A stretch of 64,000 nucleotides of DNA from NCBI RefSeq assembly GCF_013385635.1, contig NZ_JACAPR010000010.1, positions 310,001-374,000 of the forward strand, given 5' to 3'. The first letter of the stretch is position 1, and every line of letters begins with the position of its first letter. This DNA comes from Pseudomonas gingeri (GTDB lineage Bacteria > Pseudomonadota > Gammaproteobacteria > Pseudomonadales > Pseudomonadaceae). Made by a program: the position numbers and the translations under genes. The notes under the pieces were generated by a model. The model ran no database searches. It was not told where the DNA came from and saw only the letters and a program-made list of their open reading frames with translations. Shown piece by piece: positions 8,697 through 17,496 of this stretch.

Positions 8697-10712
8697 TCAG
8701 ACGGTCAGCAAGCGCTCACGCAGCTTGCCGATCTCGTCGCGCATCTGCGCGGCGGCTTCGAACTCCAGGTCGCGGGCCAGTTGGTACATCTTTTCTTCCA
8801 GTTGGCGAATGCGCTTGGTGATCTCGCTCGGCGAGCGCAGTTCGTTTTCGTAGCGGGCGTTTTCCTCGGCGGCCTTGGCCATGCCCTTGCGTTTCTTGCT
8901 GCGCGAGCCGGGTACGGTGGCGCCTTCCATGATATCGGCGACGTCCTTGAACACGCCCTTGGGGGTGATGCCGTTGGCCAGGTTGAAGGCGATCTGCTTG
9001 TCGCGGCGGCGCTCGGTTTCGCCGATGGCGCGCTCCATGGAGCCGGTGATCCGGTCGGCGTAGAGGATCGCCCGGCCATTGAGGTTACGGGCGGCGCGGC
9101 CGATGGTCTGGATCAGCGAGCGTTCGGAACGCAGGAAACCTTCCTTGTCCGCATCGAGGATCGCCACCAGCGAGACTTCCGGCATGTCCAGGCCTTCGCG
9201 CAGCAGGTTGATCCCCACCAGCACATCGAAAGTGCCCAGGCGCAGGTCGCGGATGATCTCTACCCGCTCCACGGTGTCGATGTCCGAGTGCAGGTAGCGC
9301 ACGCGCACGCCATGGTCGGCGAGGTAGTCGGTCAGGTCCTCGGCCATGCGTTTGGTCAGGGTGGTGACCAGTACCCGTTCTTCCACGGCCACGCGCTTGG
9401 AGATTTCCGAGAGCAGGTCGTCGACCTGGGTCAGGGCCGGGCGGATTTCCACTTGCGGGTCCACCAGACCGGTGGGACGCACCACCTGTTCGACGACCCG
9501 TCCGGCGTGTTCGGCCTCGTAGTTGCCGGGGGTCGCGGAAACGAAGATGGTCTGCGGGCTGATGGCTTCCCACTCGTCGAAGCGCATTGGCCGGTTATCC
9601 AGCGCCGAGGGCAGGCGGAAGCCGTACTCCACCAGGGTTTCCTTGCGCGAACGGTCACCCTTGTACATGGCGCCTACCTGCGGAACGCTGACGTGGGATT
9701 CATCGATCACCAGCAGCGCATCGGCCGGCAGGTAATCGTAGAGGGTGGGTGGTGGTGCGCCGGATTCACGACCGGAGAGGTAGCGCGAGTAGTTTTCGAT
9801 GCCATTGCAGTAACCCAGTTCGAGGATCATCTCCAGGTCGAAGCGGGTACGTTGCTCCAGGCGCTGGGCTTCCACCAGCTTGTTGTTGCTGCGCAGGTAT
9901 TCCAGGCGCTCCTGCAACTCCACCTTGATCCCTTCGATGGCGTCGAGCAGGGTTTCCCGCGGCGTCACGTAGTGGCTTTTCGGGTAGAAGGTGAAGCGTG
10001 GCAGTTTGCGGATGACTTCGCCGGTCAGCGGATCGAAGGCCGAGAGACTTTCCACCTCATCGTCGAACAGCTCGATGCGGATCGCTTCCAGATCGGATTC
10101 GGCCGGGTAGATATCGATGACATCGCCGCGCACACGGAAGGTGGCGCGGGCGAAGTCCATGTCGTTGCGGGTGTATTGCAGGTCGGCCAGGCGACGCAGC
10201 AGGGCGCGCTGGTCGAGCTTGTCGCCGCGGTCCACGTGCAGGACCATCTTCAGGTAGGTTTCCGGGCTGCCCAGGCCGTAGATGCACGACACCGTGGTGA
10301 CGATGATGGCGTCCTTGCGTTCCAGCAGGGCCTTGGTCGCCGACAGGCGCATCTGTTCGATGTGGTCGTTGATCGACGCATCCTTCTCGATAAAGGTATC
10401 GGAGGAGGGCACGTAGGCTTCCGGTTGGTAGTAGTCGTAGTAGGAAACGAAGTACTCGACGGCGTTGTTCGGGAAGAACGCCTTGAACTCGCCGTACAGC
10501 TGCGCGGCCAGGGTCTTGTTCGGCGCCAGCACCAAAGTGGGGCGTTGCACCTGGGCGATCACATTGGCGATGCTGAAGGTCTTGCCCGAGCCGGTCACCC
10601 CGAGCAGGGTCTGGTGGGCCAAGCCGGCGTCGATGCCTTCGACCATCAGGCGGATGGCCTCGGGCTGGTCGCCGGCGGGCTGGAAGCGGGTGACGAGCTG
10701 GAATTCGGACAT
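8697..10712 (-). CDS. uvrB: Excinuclease ABC subunit B
   Basis: DNA damage-recognition helicase-like subunit of the UvrABC nucleotide excision repair complex. It encodes 671 aa from ATG 10712, with AGAGG 6 bp upstream; an upstream in-frame codon at 10730 gives a less typical N-terminus. Walker [10 protein letters not shown] lies at residues 38-46. The beta-hairpin region ([16 protein letters not shown]), the helicase motifs and the C-terminal UVR domain ([20 protein letters not shown]) are all present. The gene is complete and looks functional. The divergent aminotransferase neighbour is the usual arrangement in Pseudomonas. Confidence 0.97.
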   Translation of the reverse strand: MSEFQLVTRFQPAGDQPEAIRLMVEGIDAGLAHQTLLGVTGSGKTFSIANVIAQVQRPTLVLAPNKTLAAQLYGEFKAFFPNNAVEYFVSYYDYYQPEAYVPSSDTFIEKDASINDHIEQMRLSATKALLERKDAIIVTTVSCIYGLGSPETYLKMVLHVDRGDKLDQRALLRRLADLQYTRNDMDFARATFRVRGDVIDIYPAESDLEAIRIELFDDEVESLSAFDPLTGEVIRKLPRFTFYPKSHYVTPRETLLDAIEGIKVELQERLEYLRSNNKLVEAQRLEQRTRFDLEMILELGYCNGIENYSRYLSGRESGAPPPTLYDYLPADALLVIDESHVSVPQVGAMYKGDRSRKETLVEYGFRLPSALDNRPMRFDEWEAISPQTIFVSATPGNYEAEHAGRVVEQVVRPTGLVDPQVEIRPALTQVDDLLSEISKRVAVEERVLVTTLTKRMAEDLTDYLADHGVRVRYLHSDIDTVERVEIIRDLRLGTFDVLVGINLLREGLDMPEVSLVAILDADKEGFLRSERSLIQTIGRAARNLNGRAILYADRITGSMERAIGETERRRDKQIAFNLANGITPKGVFKDVADIMEGATVPGSRSKKRKGMAKAAEENARYENELRSPSEITKRIRQLEEKMYQLARDLEFEAAAQMRDEIGKLRERLLTV

Positions 10713-11038
10713 AACGTACCTCTGGGTCACGCCTGCCCGGCAAGCCGCGCAGCAACGAAAAAGATCGCCTGCAACGGCAGGTCGCAGGGAAAAAGCATGA
10801 TAAGCCTAGATGTGGTGTTGCGCCCGACGGCTTTCAAGGCAGACGTCTGTCGGACGTTAATGTTGCATTTCGATTGACGGTCGTAAAATAAATCAAAAAA
10901 CTTGGCGGAATCCGACAATAGTCGGTCGCCCTCGCCGGTGATGGGCTCTATACTAGCTCCCCGTTTGTGCACCGCTCTAGTGCAATCGGCCGGAGCGTTG
11001 TCACCCCCCTCCACCCTCCATTCAGAGCCGCCGCAATA
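10713..11038. promoter_or_regulatory. Divergent promoter region uvrB / aminotransferase
   Basis: This 326-bp gene-free stretch between two divergent starts must carry both promoters. TATACT at 10949-10954 is a good -10 candidate for the aminotransferase, although the matching -35 is weak. A small CCTGC-AACG-GCAGG hairpin lies near 10775 in the uvrB leader. I saw no convincing LexA box (CTG-N10-CAG with the usual AT core). Confidence 0.4.
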
Positions 11039-12235
11039 ATGAGCCTGTTCTCCGCTGTCGAAATGGCACCACGCGATCCTATCCTGGGCCTCAACGAAGC
11101 ATTCAATGCCGATACCCGTACCGACAAGGTCAATCTGGGTGTGGGTGTTTACTGTGACGAAAGTGGGAAAATTCCACTGTTGCGTGCCGTTGTCGAAGCC
11201 GAGACCCAGCGCGTGGCTCAGCATGCTTCCCGTGGCTACTTGCCGATCGACGGTATTGCCGCCTACGACAAGGCGGTACAAACCCTGCTGTTCGGTGAAG
11301 GTTCGCCGCTGATCGCCGCCGGTCGTGCGCTCACCACCCAGGCCGTCGGTGGTACCGGCGCGCTGAAGATCGGTGCCGATTTCCTCAAGCAACTGCTGCC
11401 GAACGCGACCGTCGCCATCAGCGACCCGAGCTGGGAAAACCACCGCGCGCTGTTCGAAGCCGCCGGTTTCCCGGTCCGGAACTATCGCTACTACGATGCC
11501 GCGAGCAACGGTGTGAACCGTGCCGGCCTGCTGGAAGACCTCAACGCACTGCCGGCCAAGTCGATTGTCGTGCTGCATGCCTGCTGCCACAACCCGACCG
11601 GCGTCGACCTGACCCCGGCCGACTGGCAGGACGTGCTGGACGTGGTCAAGTCCAGGGATCTGGTACCGTTCCTGGATATGGCTTATCAGGGCTTTGGTGA
11701 TGGTATCGAAGAAGATGCCGCCGCCGTGCGCCTGTTCGCCGAGTCGGGCCTGACATTCTTCGTCTCCAGCTCATTCTCCAAGTCGTTCTCGCTGTACGGC
11801 GAGCGTGTCGGTGCGCTGTCGATTGTCAGCGAATCGAAGGAAGAGACCGCGCGCGTCCTGTCCCAGGTCAAGCGTGTGATCCGCACCAACTACTCCAACC
11901 CGCCGACCCACGGTGCGAGCATCGTCGCGGCCGTGCTGAACAACCCTGAGCTGCGCGCCCAGTGGGAATCGGAGCTGGCTGAAATGCGCCTGCGGATTCG
12001 TGGCATGCGCATGCAGATGGTCGACCTGCTGGCCCAGTACGGCGCCAAGCGTGACTTCAGTTTTGTCGGTCGCCAGCGCGGGATGTTCTCCTACTCCGGC
12101 CTGACGGTGGAGCAGGTGGCACGCCTGAAGAACGAGTTTGGCATCTACGCACTGGATACCGGTCGTATCTGCGTGGCATCGCTGAACCAGCGCAATATCG
12201 AAGTGGTGGTGAAGGCGATTGTCCAGGTGATCTGA
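11039..12235 (+). CDS. tyrB: Aromatic/aspartate amino-acid aminotransferase (class I)
   Basis: PLP-dependent transaminase of 398 aa, the standard length of the AspC/TyrB family. ATG 11039 begins MSLFSAVEMAPRDPILGL, the typical family start. The PLP lysine is in SSSFSKSFSLYGERVG, with HNPTGVD and the C-terminal arginine region also evident. It transfers the amino group between aspartate or aromatic amino acids and 2-oxoglutarate. The position beside uvrB matches other Pseudomonas genomes. Substrate preference (Asp versus Phe/Tyr) cannot be settled from sequence. Confidence 0.9.
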   Translation: MSLFSAVEMAPRDPILGLNEAFNADTRTDKVNLGVGVYCDESGKIPLLRAVVEAETQRVAQHASRGYLPIDGIAAYDKAVQTLLFGEGSPLIAAGRALTTQAVGGTGALKIGADFLKQLLPNATVAISDPSWENHRALFEAAGFPVRNYRYYDAASNGVNRAGLLEDLNALPAKSIVVLHACCHNPTGVDLTPADWQDVLDVVKSRDLVPFLDMAYQGFGDGIEEDAAAVRLFAESGLTFFVSSSFSKSFSLYGERVGALSIVSESKEETARVLSQVKRVIRTNYSNPPTHGASIVAAVLNNPELRAQWESELAEMRLRIRGMRMQMVDLLAQYGAKRDFSFVGRQRGMFSYSGLTVEQVARLKNEFGIYALDTGRICVASLNQRNIEVVVKAIVQVI

Positions 12236-12267
12236 TTGGCGCAAGGGACTCCCGTTCTTGTCGCCTG

Positions 12268-12299
12268 AAAAAAAGCCCGCAGCGATGCGGGCTTTTTTT
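12268..12299 (+). terminator. Rho-independent terminator after aminotransferase
   Basis: A GC-rich inverted repeat GCCCGCA-gcga-TGCGGGC is flanked by A7 and T7 about 30 bp after the aminotransferase stop. The symmetric A/T tracts mean it could act in both directions. Confidence 0.9.
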
Positions 12300-12346
12300 G
12301 TGTCTTTTACTTGGGCGCCTAACGGCTCAACCCAGAAATGACCTGC

Positions 12347-12562
12347 TTAAAAAGTCGTAGGCCAATCGCCCCTGAGCTCAGAGACAGAGACTTCCAGGCG
12401 TGTCTCGGTTTGAAGCAAATCTGATTTTGATGCGAAATACTGCATCTCGTTCTCCCAGGCATCCACGACATACCTGGCCTTTTCGACCGGAACGTTGATG
12501 GATGTCCGCACGTCGTAGAGGTTCAATGATAGGGCCAGCGTGGCTTCTGATGAGGGTGTCAC
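12347..12562 (-). pseudogene. Truncated coiled-coil protein (DUF1640-like remnant), 71 aa
   Basis: A 71-residue reading frame whose end (FASKSDLLQTETRLEVSVSE) resembles the heptad region of DUF1640/CCDC90-type coiled-coil proteins (typically a KxDL...LE.RLE...L pattern). Those proteins continue into more coiled coil and a C-terminal membrane anchor. Here the frame stops at 12347 just after the first heptads, and no anchor is found downstream. It is most likely a decayed or truncated gene, though a small intact gene of unknown role cannot be excluded. No strong ribosome site is seen at its start. Confidence 0.4.
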
Positions 12563-12733
12563 AAATTGTTACAGTATCCGTAAAGCACTTTTATCAAATC
12601 CTGATTTGTCTTGCTCCGAAGCCTCGACTTAAGCTTTCCCAAGCTTCGAAAGTCAACCTTGAGCGCCTGCGTCAACGGTTTGAACAATGGCCTCGCTGTC
12701 CACTTCAGTGCAAGCAAGAAGTAAGGATTCACG

Positions 12734-13912
12734 ATGCAGTCAGAGTGCGAAGATTCATTAGCCCCCCGTTCTTCCAGTGTCTCCACCGAGGACACATCCC
12801 ACAGTAGCTCCTACCGACTGGCCGAAGAATTGCTGGACAAGGCCGGCCTGCGCCTGGATGGCAGCGCACCGTGGGACATGAAACTGAAAAGGCCCGGGGT
12901 TCCCGAACGAGCCTTGTCCGAGGGCAGCCTGGGCCTCGGCGAGGCCTACATGGACGGCGACTGGGACGCCGACCAACTGGACGAGTTCTTTTCCCGGCTG
13001 ATGCGTTCGGGCCTGGCCGACGGGGTCAACCCGATGGCCATGCTGTTTCACGCCGCACGGGTCAAGTTGCTCAACCTGCAGAACCGCAAGCGTGCCTGGC
13101 AGGTCGGCGAGCAGCACTATGACCTGGGCAGCGATTTCTACGCGAACATGCTCGACCCGCGCATGACCTACACCTGCGGCTACTGGCGCGAGGCAACCGA
13201 CCTGGTCGAGGCGCAGAACGCCAAGCTCGACCTGGTCTGCCGCAAGCTGCGCCTGGAGCCGGGCATGCGGGTCCTGGATATCGGCTGTGGCTGGGGCAGC
13301 TTCATGTCCTATGCCGCGCAGAATTATGGTGTCGAGTGTGTCGGCGTGACCATCTCCCGCGACCAGGCCGAGTGGGCACGCCAGCGTTATGCCGGGTTGC
13401 CCCTGGAGTTCCGCCTGCAGGACTACCGCGATGTCGACGAGCAGTTCGACCATATCGTCAGCATTGGCATGTTCGAACATGTCGGGCGCAAGAACCATCG
13501 CGTCTACATGGAAACCGCCGAGCGCTGCCTGAAGGATGAGGGGCTGTTCCTGCTGCACACCATCGGCAAGAACCGTCGCAACTCCAGTACCGATCGCTGG
13601 ATCGACAAGTACATCTTCCCCAACGGCGACCTGCCTTCCATCGGCCAGATCGGCGATGCCGTCGACGGTCTGTTCGTGGTCGAGGACCTGCATAACTTCG
13701 GTGCCGACTACGACAAGACGCTGATGGCCTGGTGCGAGAATTTCGAAGCGGCCTGGCCGCGTTTCGCCGGGGAGATGGGCGAGCGTTTCTATCGCATGTG
13801 GCGCTACTATCTGCTGTCCTGCGCGGGTGCGTTCAGGGCCAGGGATATCCAGCTGTGGCAGTGGGTACTCTCGAAAAAAGGCGTGATCGGCGGCTACGAA
13901 CGCGTGTCCTGA
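12734..13912 (+). CDS. cfa: Cyclopropane-fatty-acyl-phospholipid synthase
   Basis: SAM-dependent enzyme of 392 aa that converts cis double bonds of membrane phospholipid acyl chains to cyclopropane rings, mainly in stationary phase. ATG 12734 follows AAGGA at 6 bp. Visible are the phospholipid-binding N-terminal domain, MLDPRMTYTCGYW, the SAM motif VLDIGCGWG, MFEHVG, LLHTIG, and SCAGAFRARDIQLWQ near the C-terminus, matching the known active-site Cys, Glu, His and Cys positions of Cfa. The 171-bp region upstream contains a long imperfect hairpin (CGAAGC...GCTTCG, 12617-12648). The last 19 bp overlap the convergent regulator gene. Confidence 0.95.
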   Translation: MQSECEDSLAPRSSSVSTEDTSHSSSYRLAEELLDKAGLRLDGSAPWDMKLKRPGVPERALSEGSLGLGEAYMDGDWDADQLDEFFSRLMRSGLADGVNPMAMLFHAARVKLLNLQNRKRAWQVGEQHYDLGSDFYANMLDPRMTYTCGYWREATDLVEAQNAKLDLVCRKLRLEPGMRVLDIGCGWGSFMSYAAQNYGVECVGVTISRDQAEWARQRYAGLPLEFRLQDYRDVDEQFDHIVSIGMFEHVGRKNHRVYMETAERCLKDEGLFLLHTIGKNRRNSSTDRWIDKYIFPNGDLPSIGQIGDAVDGLFVVEDLHNFGADYDKTLMAWCENFEAAWPRFAGEMGERFYRMWRYYLLSCAGAFRARDIQLWQWVLSKKGVIGGYERVS

Positions 13913-14589
13913 GGCGTTTTCCTGCTGCTCTTCCTGCTGCCGGCGGGAGCCTTGATCGTCGTCGTGCCGACGGGAATCAGAGGCTCCGGCACTGCCTTGA
14001 GGTAGTTGTACACGGTTGCCCGGGAGATCTCGAAGTAGTCGGTCAGGTACTCCATGAAGTTGCGTATCTCCAGCAGCCCGCTGGCCCGGGCCTCGGCCAG
14101 TGCCAGGGTGATTTCGCGGCGGCCGAACTCGCTTTTGCGCACTGAGGTCTCGAGGGAAATCCGTTCGACGATCTCATTGAGCTTCTCTCTCCAGTCCGCC
14201 TTGAACAGCGCCTCCGGCCGGGTTTGCGTGTTGAACCCGGCGGCGAAGGTGCCCAGCAGTTGCTGCATCTGGTTGATCACCGACAGATCGAAATTCAGGC
14301 ACAGGAACGCGATGATTTCACCATGGTCGTCCCGGGCGGCAATGGTGATCGAGCGCAGGACCCGGCCGTTGATCCCGCTGCTTTCGTAGGGGCCGATCAC
14401 ATCCGGTCCGGCTTCGAGCTGCGGGATATCTTCGATCAGCGAGGGATCGCCGACCTTGCGCTTGGAGAAATTGTTGGCGATATGCGCGATCAGGCCGGTC
14501 CTGGCATCGTGTACCACGGCTTCCAGATGCGGATAGAGCAATCCGGCGATGCCTTGTGCCGTGGCGTTGATGAAATTCAGGTAGGACAT
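13894..14589 (-). CDS. YheO/DauR-like transcriptional regulator
   Basis: Encodes 231 aa from ATG 14589 (GAAGG 7 bp upstream; a TTG at 14595 is the alternative). It has an N-terminal YheO-type PAS-like sensor domain (about residues 10-120, GINGRVLRSITIAARDDHGE) and a C-terminal helix-turn-helix (EISRATVYNYLKAVPE). In P. aeruginosa the family member DauR represses the D-arginine catabolic genes dauBA. Here the gene diverges from an aminotransferase-ornithine cyclodeaminase-family pair, so local control of that operon by an amino-acid ligand is the natural inference. Confidence 0.8.
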   Translation of the reverse strand: MSYLNFINATAQGIAGLLYPHLEAVVHDARTGLIAHIANNFSKRKVGDPSLIEDIPQLEAGPDVIGPYESSGINGRVLRSITIAARDDHGEIIAFLCLNFDLSVINQMQQLLGTFAAGFNTQTRPEALFKADWREKLNEIVERISLETSVRKSEFGRREITLALAEARASGLLEIRNFMEYLTDYFEISRATVYNYLKAVPEPLIPVGTTTIKAPAGSRKSSRKTPQDTRS

Positions 14590-14867
14590 CTGCAAGCCTT
14601 CGATTCAGGTGGACAGTCACTGCGCCGATGCGCAGGCCCGATGCATTCCGTCCGGGCGCCCGCACGTTACCCTACTCCCGGGCGATATTGGAACAGGCTT
14701 GATGGTCTTGATAAGCAAGGCTTGAGCTAAATTTAGACATAAAAAATAAATTAGACAATATGTATATGTCGAGCTAGTGTCTTGCGGGTACTTTCACCGA
14801 CCGCGCATTCGCGAGATTGCGCGAGGGCGGTGGACGACCTATCGCCCATATCAGCAGGGGACACCGC

Positions 14868-16001
14868 ATGGCCACGCTTCCAGACTTCCGCCTGGAGACC
14901 TATTTCTCCAAGTGGGAATTCACCGCCCGCTACCACATGACCGCTTCCGATGCCGAGAGCATGACCCTCTCGGAGTTGCTGGCGCTGGCGAGCGACAGTG
15001 ATCGCGCCGCGTTCGAGAACCTTTCGCTGGGCTACACCCAGACCTATGGCGCTCCGGCGTTGCGGGAGACGATCGCCGCGACCTACGACAAGGTGCTGTC
15101 CGCCGATATCCTCTGTTTTGCCGGTGCTGAGGAAGGGCTTTATGTGGCGATGCATGCCCTGCTGGAAAAAGGCGACCACGCCATCGTCGTGACACCCAAC
15201 TATCAGTCCGCCGAAACCATTCCCTTGAGCCTCTGCGAGGTAACCGGCGTCCCCCTCGACCCGGCGCGTGGCTGGACCCTTGATATCGATGCGGTGGCCG
15301 CGGCCATCCGCCCGAATACCAAGCTGATCTCGATCAACTTCCCCCACAACCCGACGGGCAAGATCCTCGAGCGCGAGCGCTTCGATGCGCTGGTACAGCT
15401 GTGCCGCAAACACGGGATCTACCTGTTCAGCGACGAGGCCTATCGGCTGATCGGGGTCGGCGGCTGCGAGCAATTGCCGGCGGTTGCCGATGTCTACGAG
15501 CGCGGATTGTCGCTGGCGGTGATGTCCAAGCCCTATGGCCTGCCCGGTCTGCGTATCGGCTGGATAGCCTGCCAGGATGCCGATCTGCTGGTGCGCATGG
15601 AGCGGATGAAACACTACCTGTCCATCTGCAACTCGGGCCCCAGCGAGATCCTCTCGATCATCGCCCTCAAGGCCCGCGAGCGGATCCTCGCGCGCATCCA
15701 CACGCTGATGTCGCACAACCTGGAAGTGCTGGACGGTTTCTTCGCCGAGTTCAGCGACCGGTTCGACTGGTATCGTCCGGACGGCGGCTGTATCGCTTAT
15801 CCGCGTTATCTGGGCGGGGAAGGGGTGGAAACCTTTACCACGGATCTGGTCGAGCGCACCGGGGTATTGCTGCTGCCTTCCAGCATCTACACCTCGGCGC
15901 TCGGGCCGGTGCCGACGGATCGCTTCCGCATCGGCTACGGGCGGGCGAACATCGAAGAGGGCCTGGAGGTGTTCCGGCGTTACCTGCAAGGGGCGGCGTG
16001 A
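14868..16001 (+). CDS. PLP-dependent class I/II aminotransferase
   Basis: Encodes 377 aa; ATG 14868 has GGGGA 6 bp upstream. Fold-type I signatures are present: NFPHNPTGK (PLP phosphate/carboxylate region), SDEAYRL (Asp binding the pyridine nitrogen) and SKPYGLPGLRIGW with the Schiff-base lysine. The SKxxGLPGLR form is shared with capreomycidine-synthase-like and several amino-acid-processing aminotransferases. It overlaps the next gene by 1 bp (TGATG), implying translational coupling with the ornithine cyclodeaminase-family enzyme. The pair probably breaks down a basic or non-proteinogenic amino acid; the substrate is unknown. Confidence 0.83.
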   Translation: MATLPDFRLETYFSKWEFTARYHMTASDAESMTLSELLALASDSDRAAFENLSLGYTQTYGAPALRETIAATYDKVLSADILCFAGAEEGLYVAMHALLEKGDHAIVVTPNYQSAETIPLSLCEVTGVPLDPARGWTLDIDAVAAAIRPNTKLISINFPHNPTGKILERERFDALVQLCRKHGIYLFSDEAYRLIGVGGCEQLPAVADVYERGLSLAVMSKPYGLPGLRIGWIACQDADLLVRMERMKHYLSICNSGPSEILSIIALKARERILARIHTLMSHNLEVLDGFFAEFSDRFDWYRPDGGCIAYPRYLGGEGVETFTTDLVERTGVLLLPSSIYTSALGPVPTDRFRIGYGRANIEEGLEVFRRYLQGAA

Positions 16002-16972
16002 TGCTGCCGGTGCATGACTGGCCGTCCCTGCGTGCGGTACTTCGCCACGATGCGGTAGTGGGCGCCATCCGCGAGGCGTTTGTCCGGCATGCGGACGGCC
16101 AGGTGGTAGCGCCCGCCCCAGGCGAGCTGTTGTTCGACCAGCCACCGGGCGACTGCCATATCAAGTACGGCTACTTCAAGGGCGGCCCGGTCTTCGTCAT
16201 CAAGATCGCCATGGGCTTCTACGACAATGCCCGCCATGGCCTGCCGACCAACAATGGGCTGATGGCGGTGTTCGACGCCCGGACCGGGCAGACCCTCGCG
16301 CTGCTGAATGACGAAGGCTGGCTGACCAGCTGGCGGACGGCCGCATCGGGTGCCCTGGCGGCAGTCGCCATGGCCCCGAAGCACATCACCGCGCTGGGGA
16401 TCCTGGGCACCGGCCACCAGGCGGAGCTCCAGGCCCTTTGGGCATCCGTTGCGCTGGGTATCGACAAGGTCGTTATCTGGGGCAGGGACCCGCACAAGGC
16501 CGAAGCCCTGGCGACTCGACTGCGCGAAGAGGGAGTCGATGCGCATGCGGCGACGAAGGTCGAAGCGCTGTTGCAACAGTGCAACGTGATTATCACCTGC
16601 ACCCCGGCGACCGAGCCGTTGTTCGCTGCCGCAGCGGTGAGGCCCGGCACCCATATCGTCGCGTTGGGCGCCGATAGCCAGGGCAAGCAGGAGATCGATC
16701 CGCAGCTGTTTCAGATCGCCAGCCGCGTGGTGGCGGACGATATCAGGCAGTGCACGGATCGCGGTGATCTCGGCTACGCGGTCCGTGACGGCCTGCTGGA
16801 GACCGCCTCGATAGTGCTGCTGGGAGACGTGCTGTCAGGCAAGGCGAAGGGCCGCGAGAGGGAGGATGCCATCACCATTGTCGACCTGACCGGGCTGGCC
16901 GCCCATGACGTTGCCATTGCCACCCTGGCCATTGAAGCCTTGCCGGGCCCGGATACGCGCAACGCGATCTGA
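16001..16972 (+). CDS. Ornithine cyclodeaminase/mu-crystallin family enzyme
   Basis: Encodes 323 aa, starting inside the stop of the aminotransferase. The open frame extends far upstream, but that part is only a shadow of the previous gene. It has an NAD-binding Rossmann motif GILGTGHQAE at about residues 132-141, the family arginine/lysine region (CHIKYGYFKGGPVFVIKI), and ALGADSQGKQEIDP. Members include ornithine cyclodeaminase, L-alanine dehydrogenase and DauB, which deaminates 2-ketoarginine-linked imines in D-arginine use. With a DauR-like regulator next door, a role in oxidative or imine-reducing amino-acid catabolism is likely. Confidence 0.85.
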   Translation: MLPVHDWPSLRAVLRHDAVVGAIREAFVRHADGQVVAPAPGELLFDQPPGDCHIKYGYFKGGPVFVIKIAMGFYDNARHGLPTNNGLMAVFDARTGQTLALLNDEGWLTSWRTAASGALAAVAMAPKHITALGILGTGHQAELQALWASVALGIDKVVIWGRDPHKAEALATRLREEGVDAHAATKVEALLQQCNVIITCTPATEPLFAAAAVRPGTHIVALGADSQGKQEIDPQLFQIASRVVADDIRQCTDRGDLGYAVRDGLLETASIVLLGDVLSGKAKGREREDAITIVDLTGLAAHDVAIATLAIEALPGPDTRNAI

Positions 16973-17496
16973 TCCCCGAAGCTCGCCGGGCCCATTGTTT
17001 CCCGGGCCCGGTGACCGTTCCTTTGGCTACCTTCAGTCCTCCCGCACACGGCCATCACCGTGACAGTGCCTTGTTAATGAGTTCCCCTCTCGATATCCGT
17101 CGACCTGCGTCGAGTTAATATCAATGAAAAATCTTTCATGGCTAATTAACCCGGCGAACATGGTTCGCTGTAATAAAAAAATATATATAGACGCTGGCAG
17201 TAAAAAATAACAATAGAGGCCATTGGTTGATAGTGCCAAGTGTTCCGGTTTTTTTCTCGCAGCAGCCAGACCAGGCAACTGCCGCCTGAGCGCCAGCGGG
17301 CGCCGGGCGTGGCCCGGAGCACAAGACAAGAGCTCAACCTGACCCACCTTCTGCAGTCATGAAGATTGTCTTTGGCCCTCGGGCACTTCTGCCATTCATT
17401 GTTCTACGTTTCCACTCTCCTCGCGGATGACGGAGTGCGTCCTGTTGTTCGCACTAACAAGAGAGTGAAACTTTATTAACCAGGGGAATTACAACG
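16973..17496. promoter_or_regulatory. Gene-free region upstream of porin, with AT-rich core
   Basis: This 524-bp stretch holds no credible gene. A possible weak terminator (CCGGGCCC at 16986 pairing with GGGCCCGG at 17004) follows the cyclodeaminase, without a T-run. The part from 17100 to 17225 is markedly AT-rich for this genome and probably contains the porin promoter. No sigma-54 or FNR-type consensus was convincing. Confidence 0.4.

Noticed and set aside
8781..10877. 698-aa open frame on the plus strand across uvrB
   Set aside because: It lies antisense to uvrB, has no ribosome site or recognisable domains, and is a codon-bias shadow typical of GC-rich genomes.
12559..12795. 78-aa minus-strand frame overlapping the cfa start
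   Set aside because: It overlaps the confident cfa N-terminus and promoter and lacks a ribosome site.
16986..17011. Strong terminator after the ornithine cyclodeaminase-family gene
   Set aside because: The inverted repeat is GC-rich but has no T-tract, so it is kept only as a weak possibility within the gap description.
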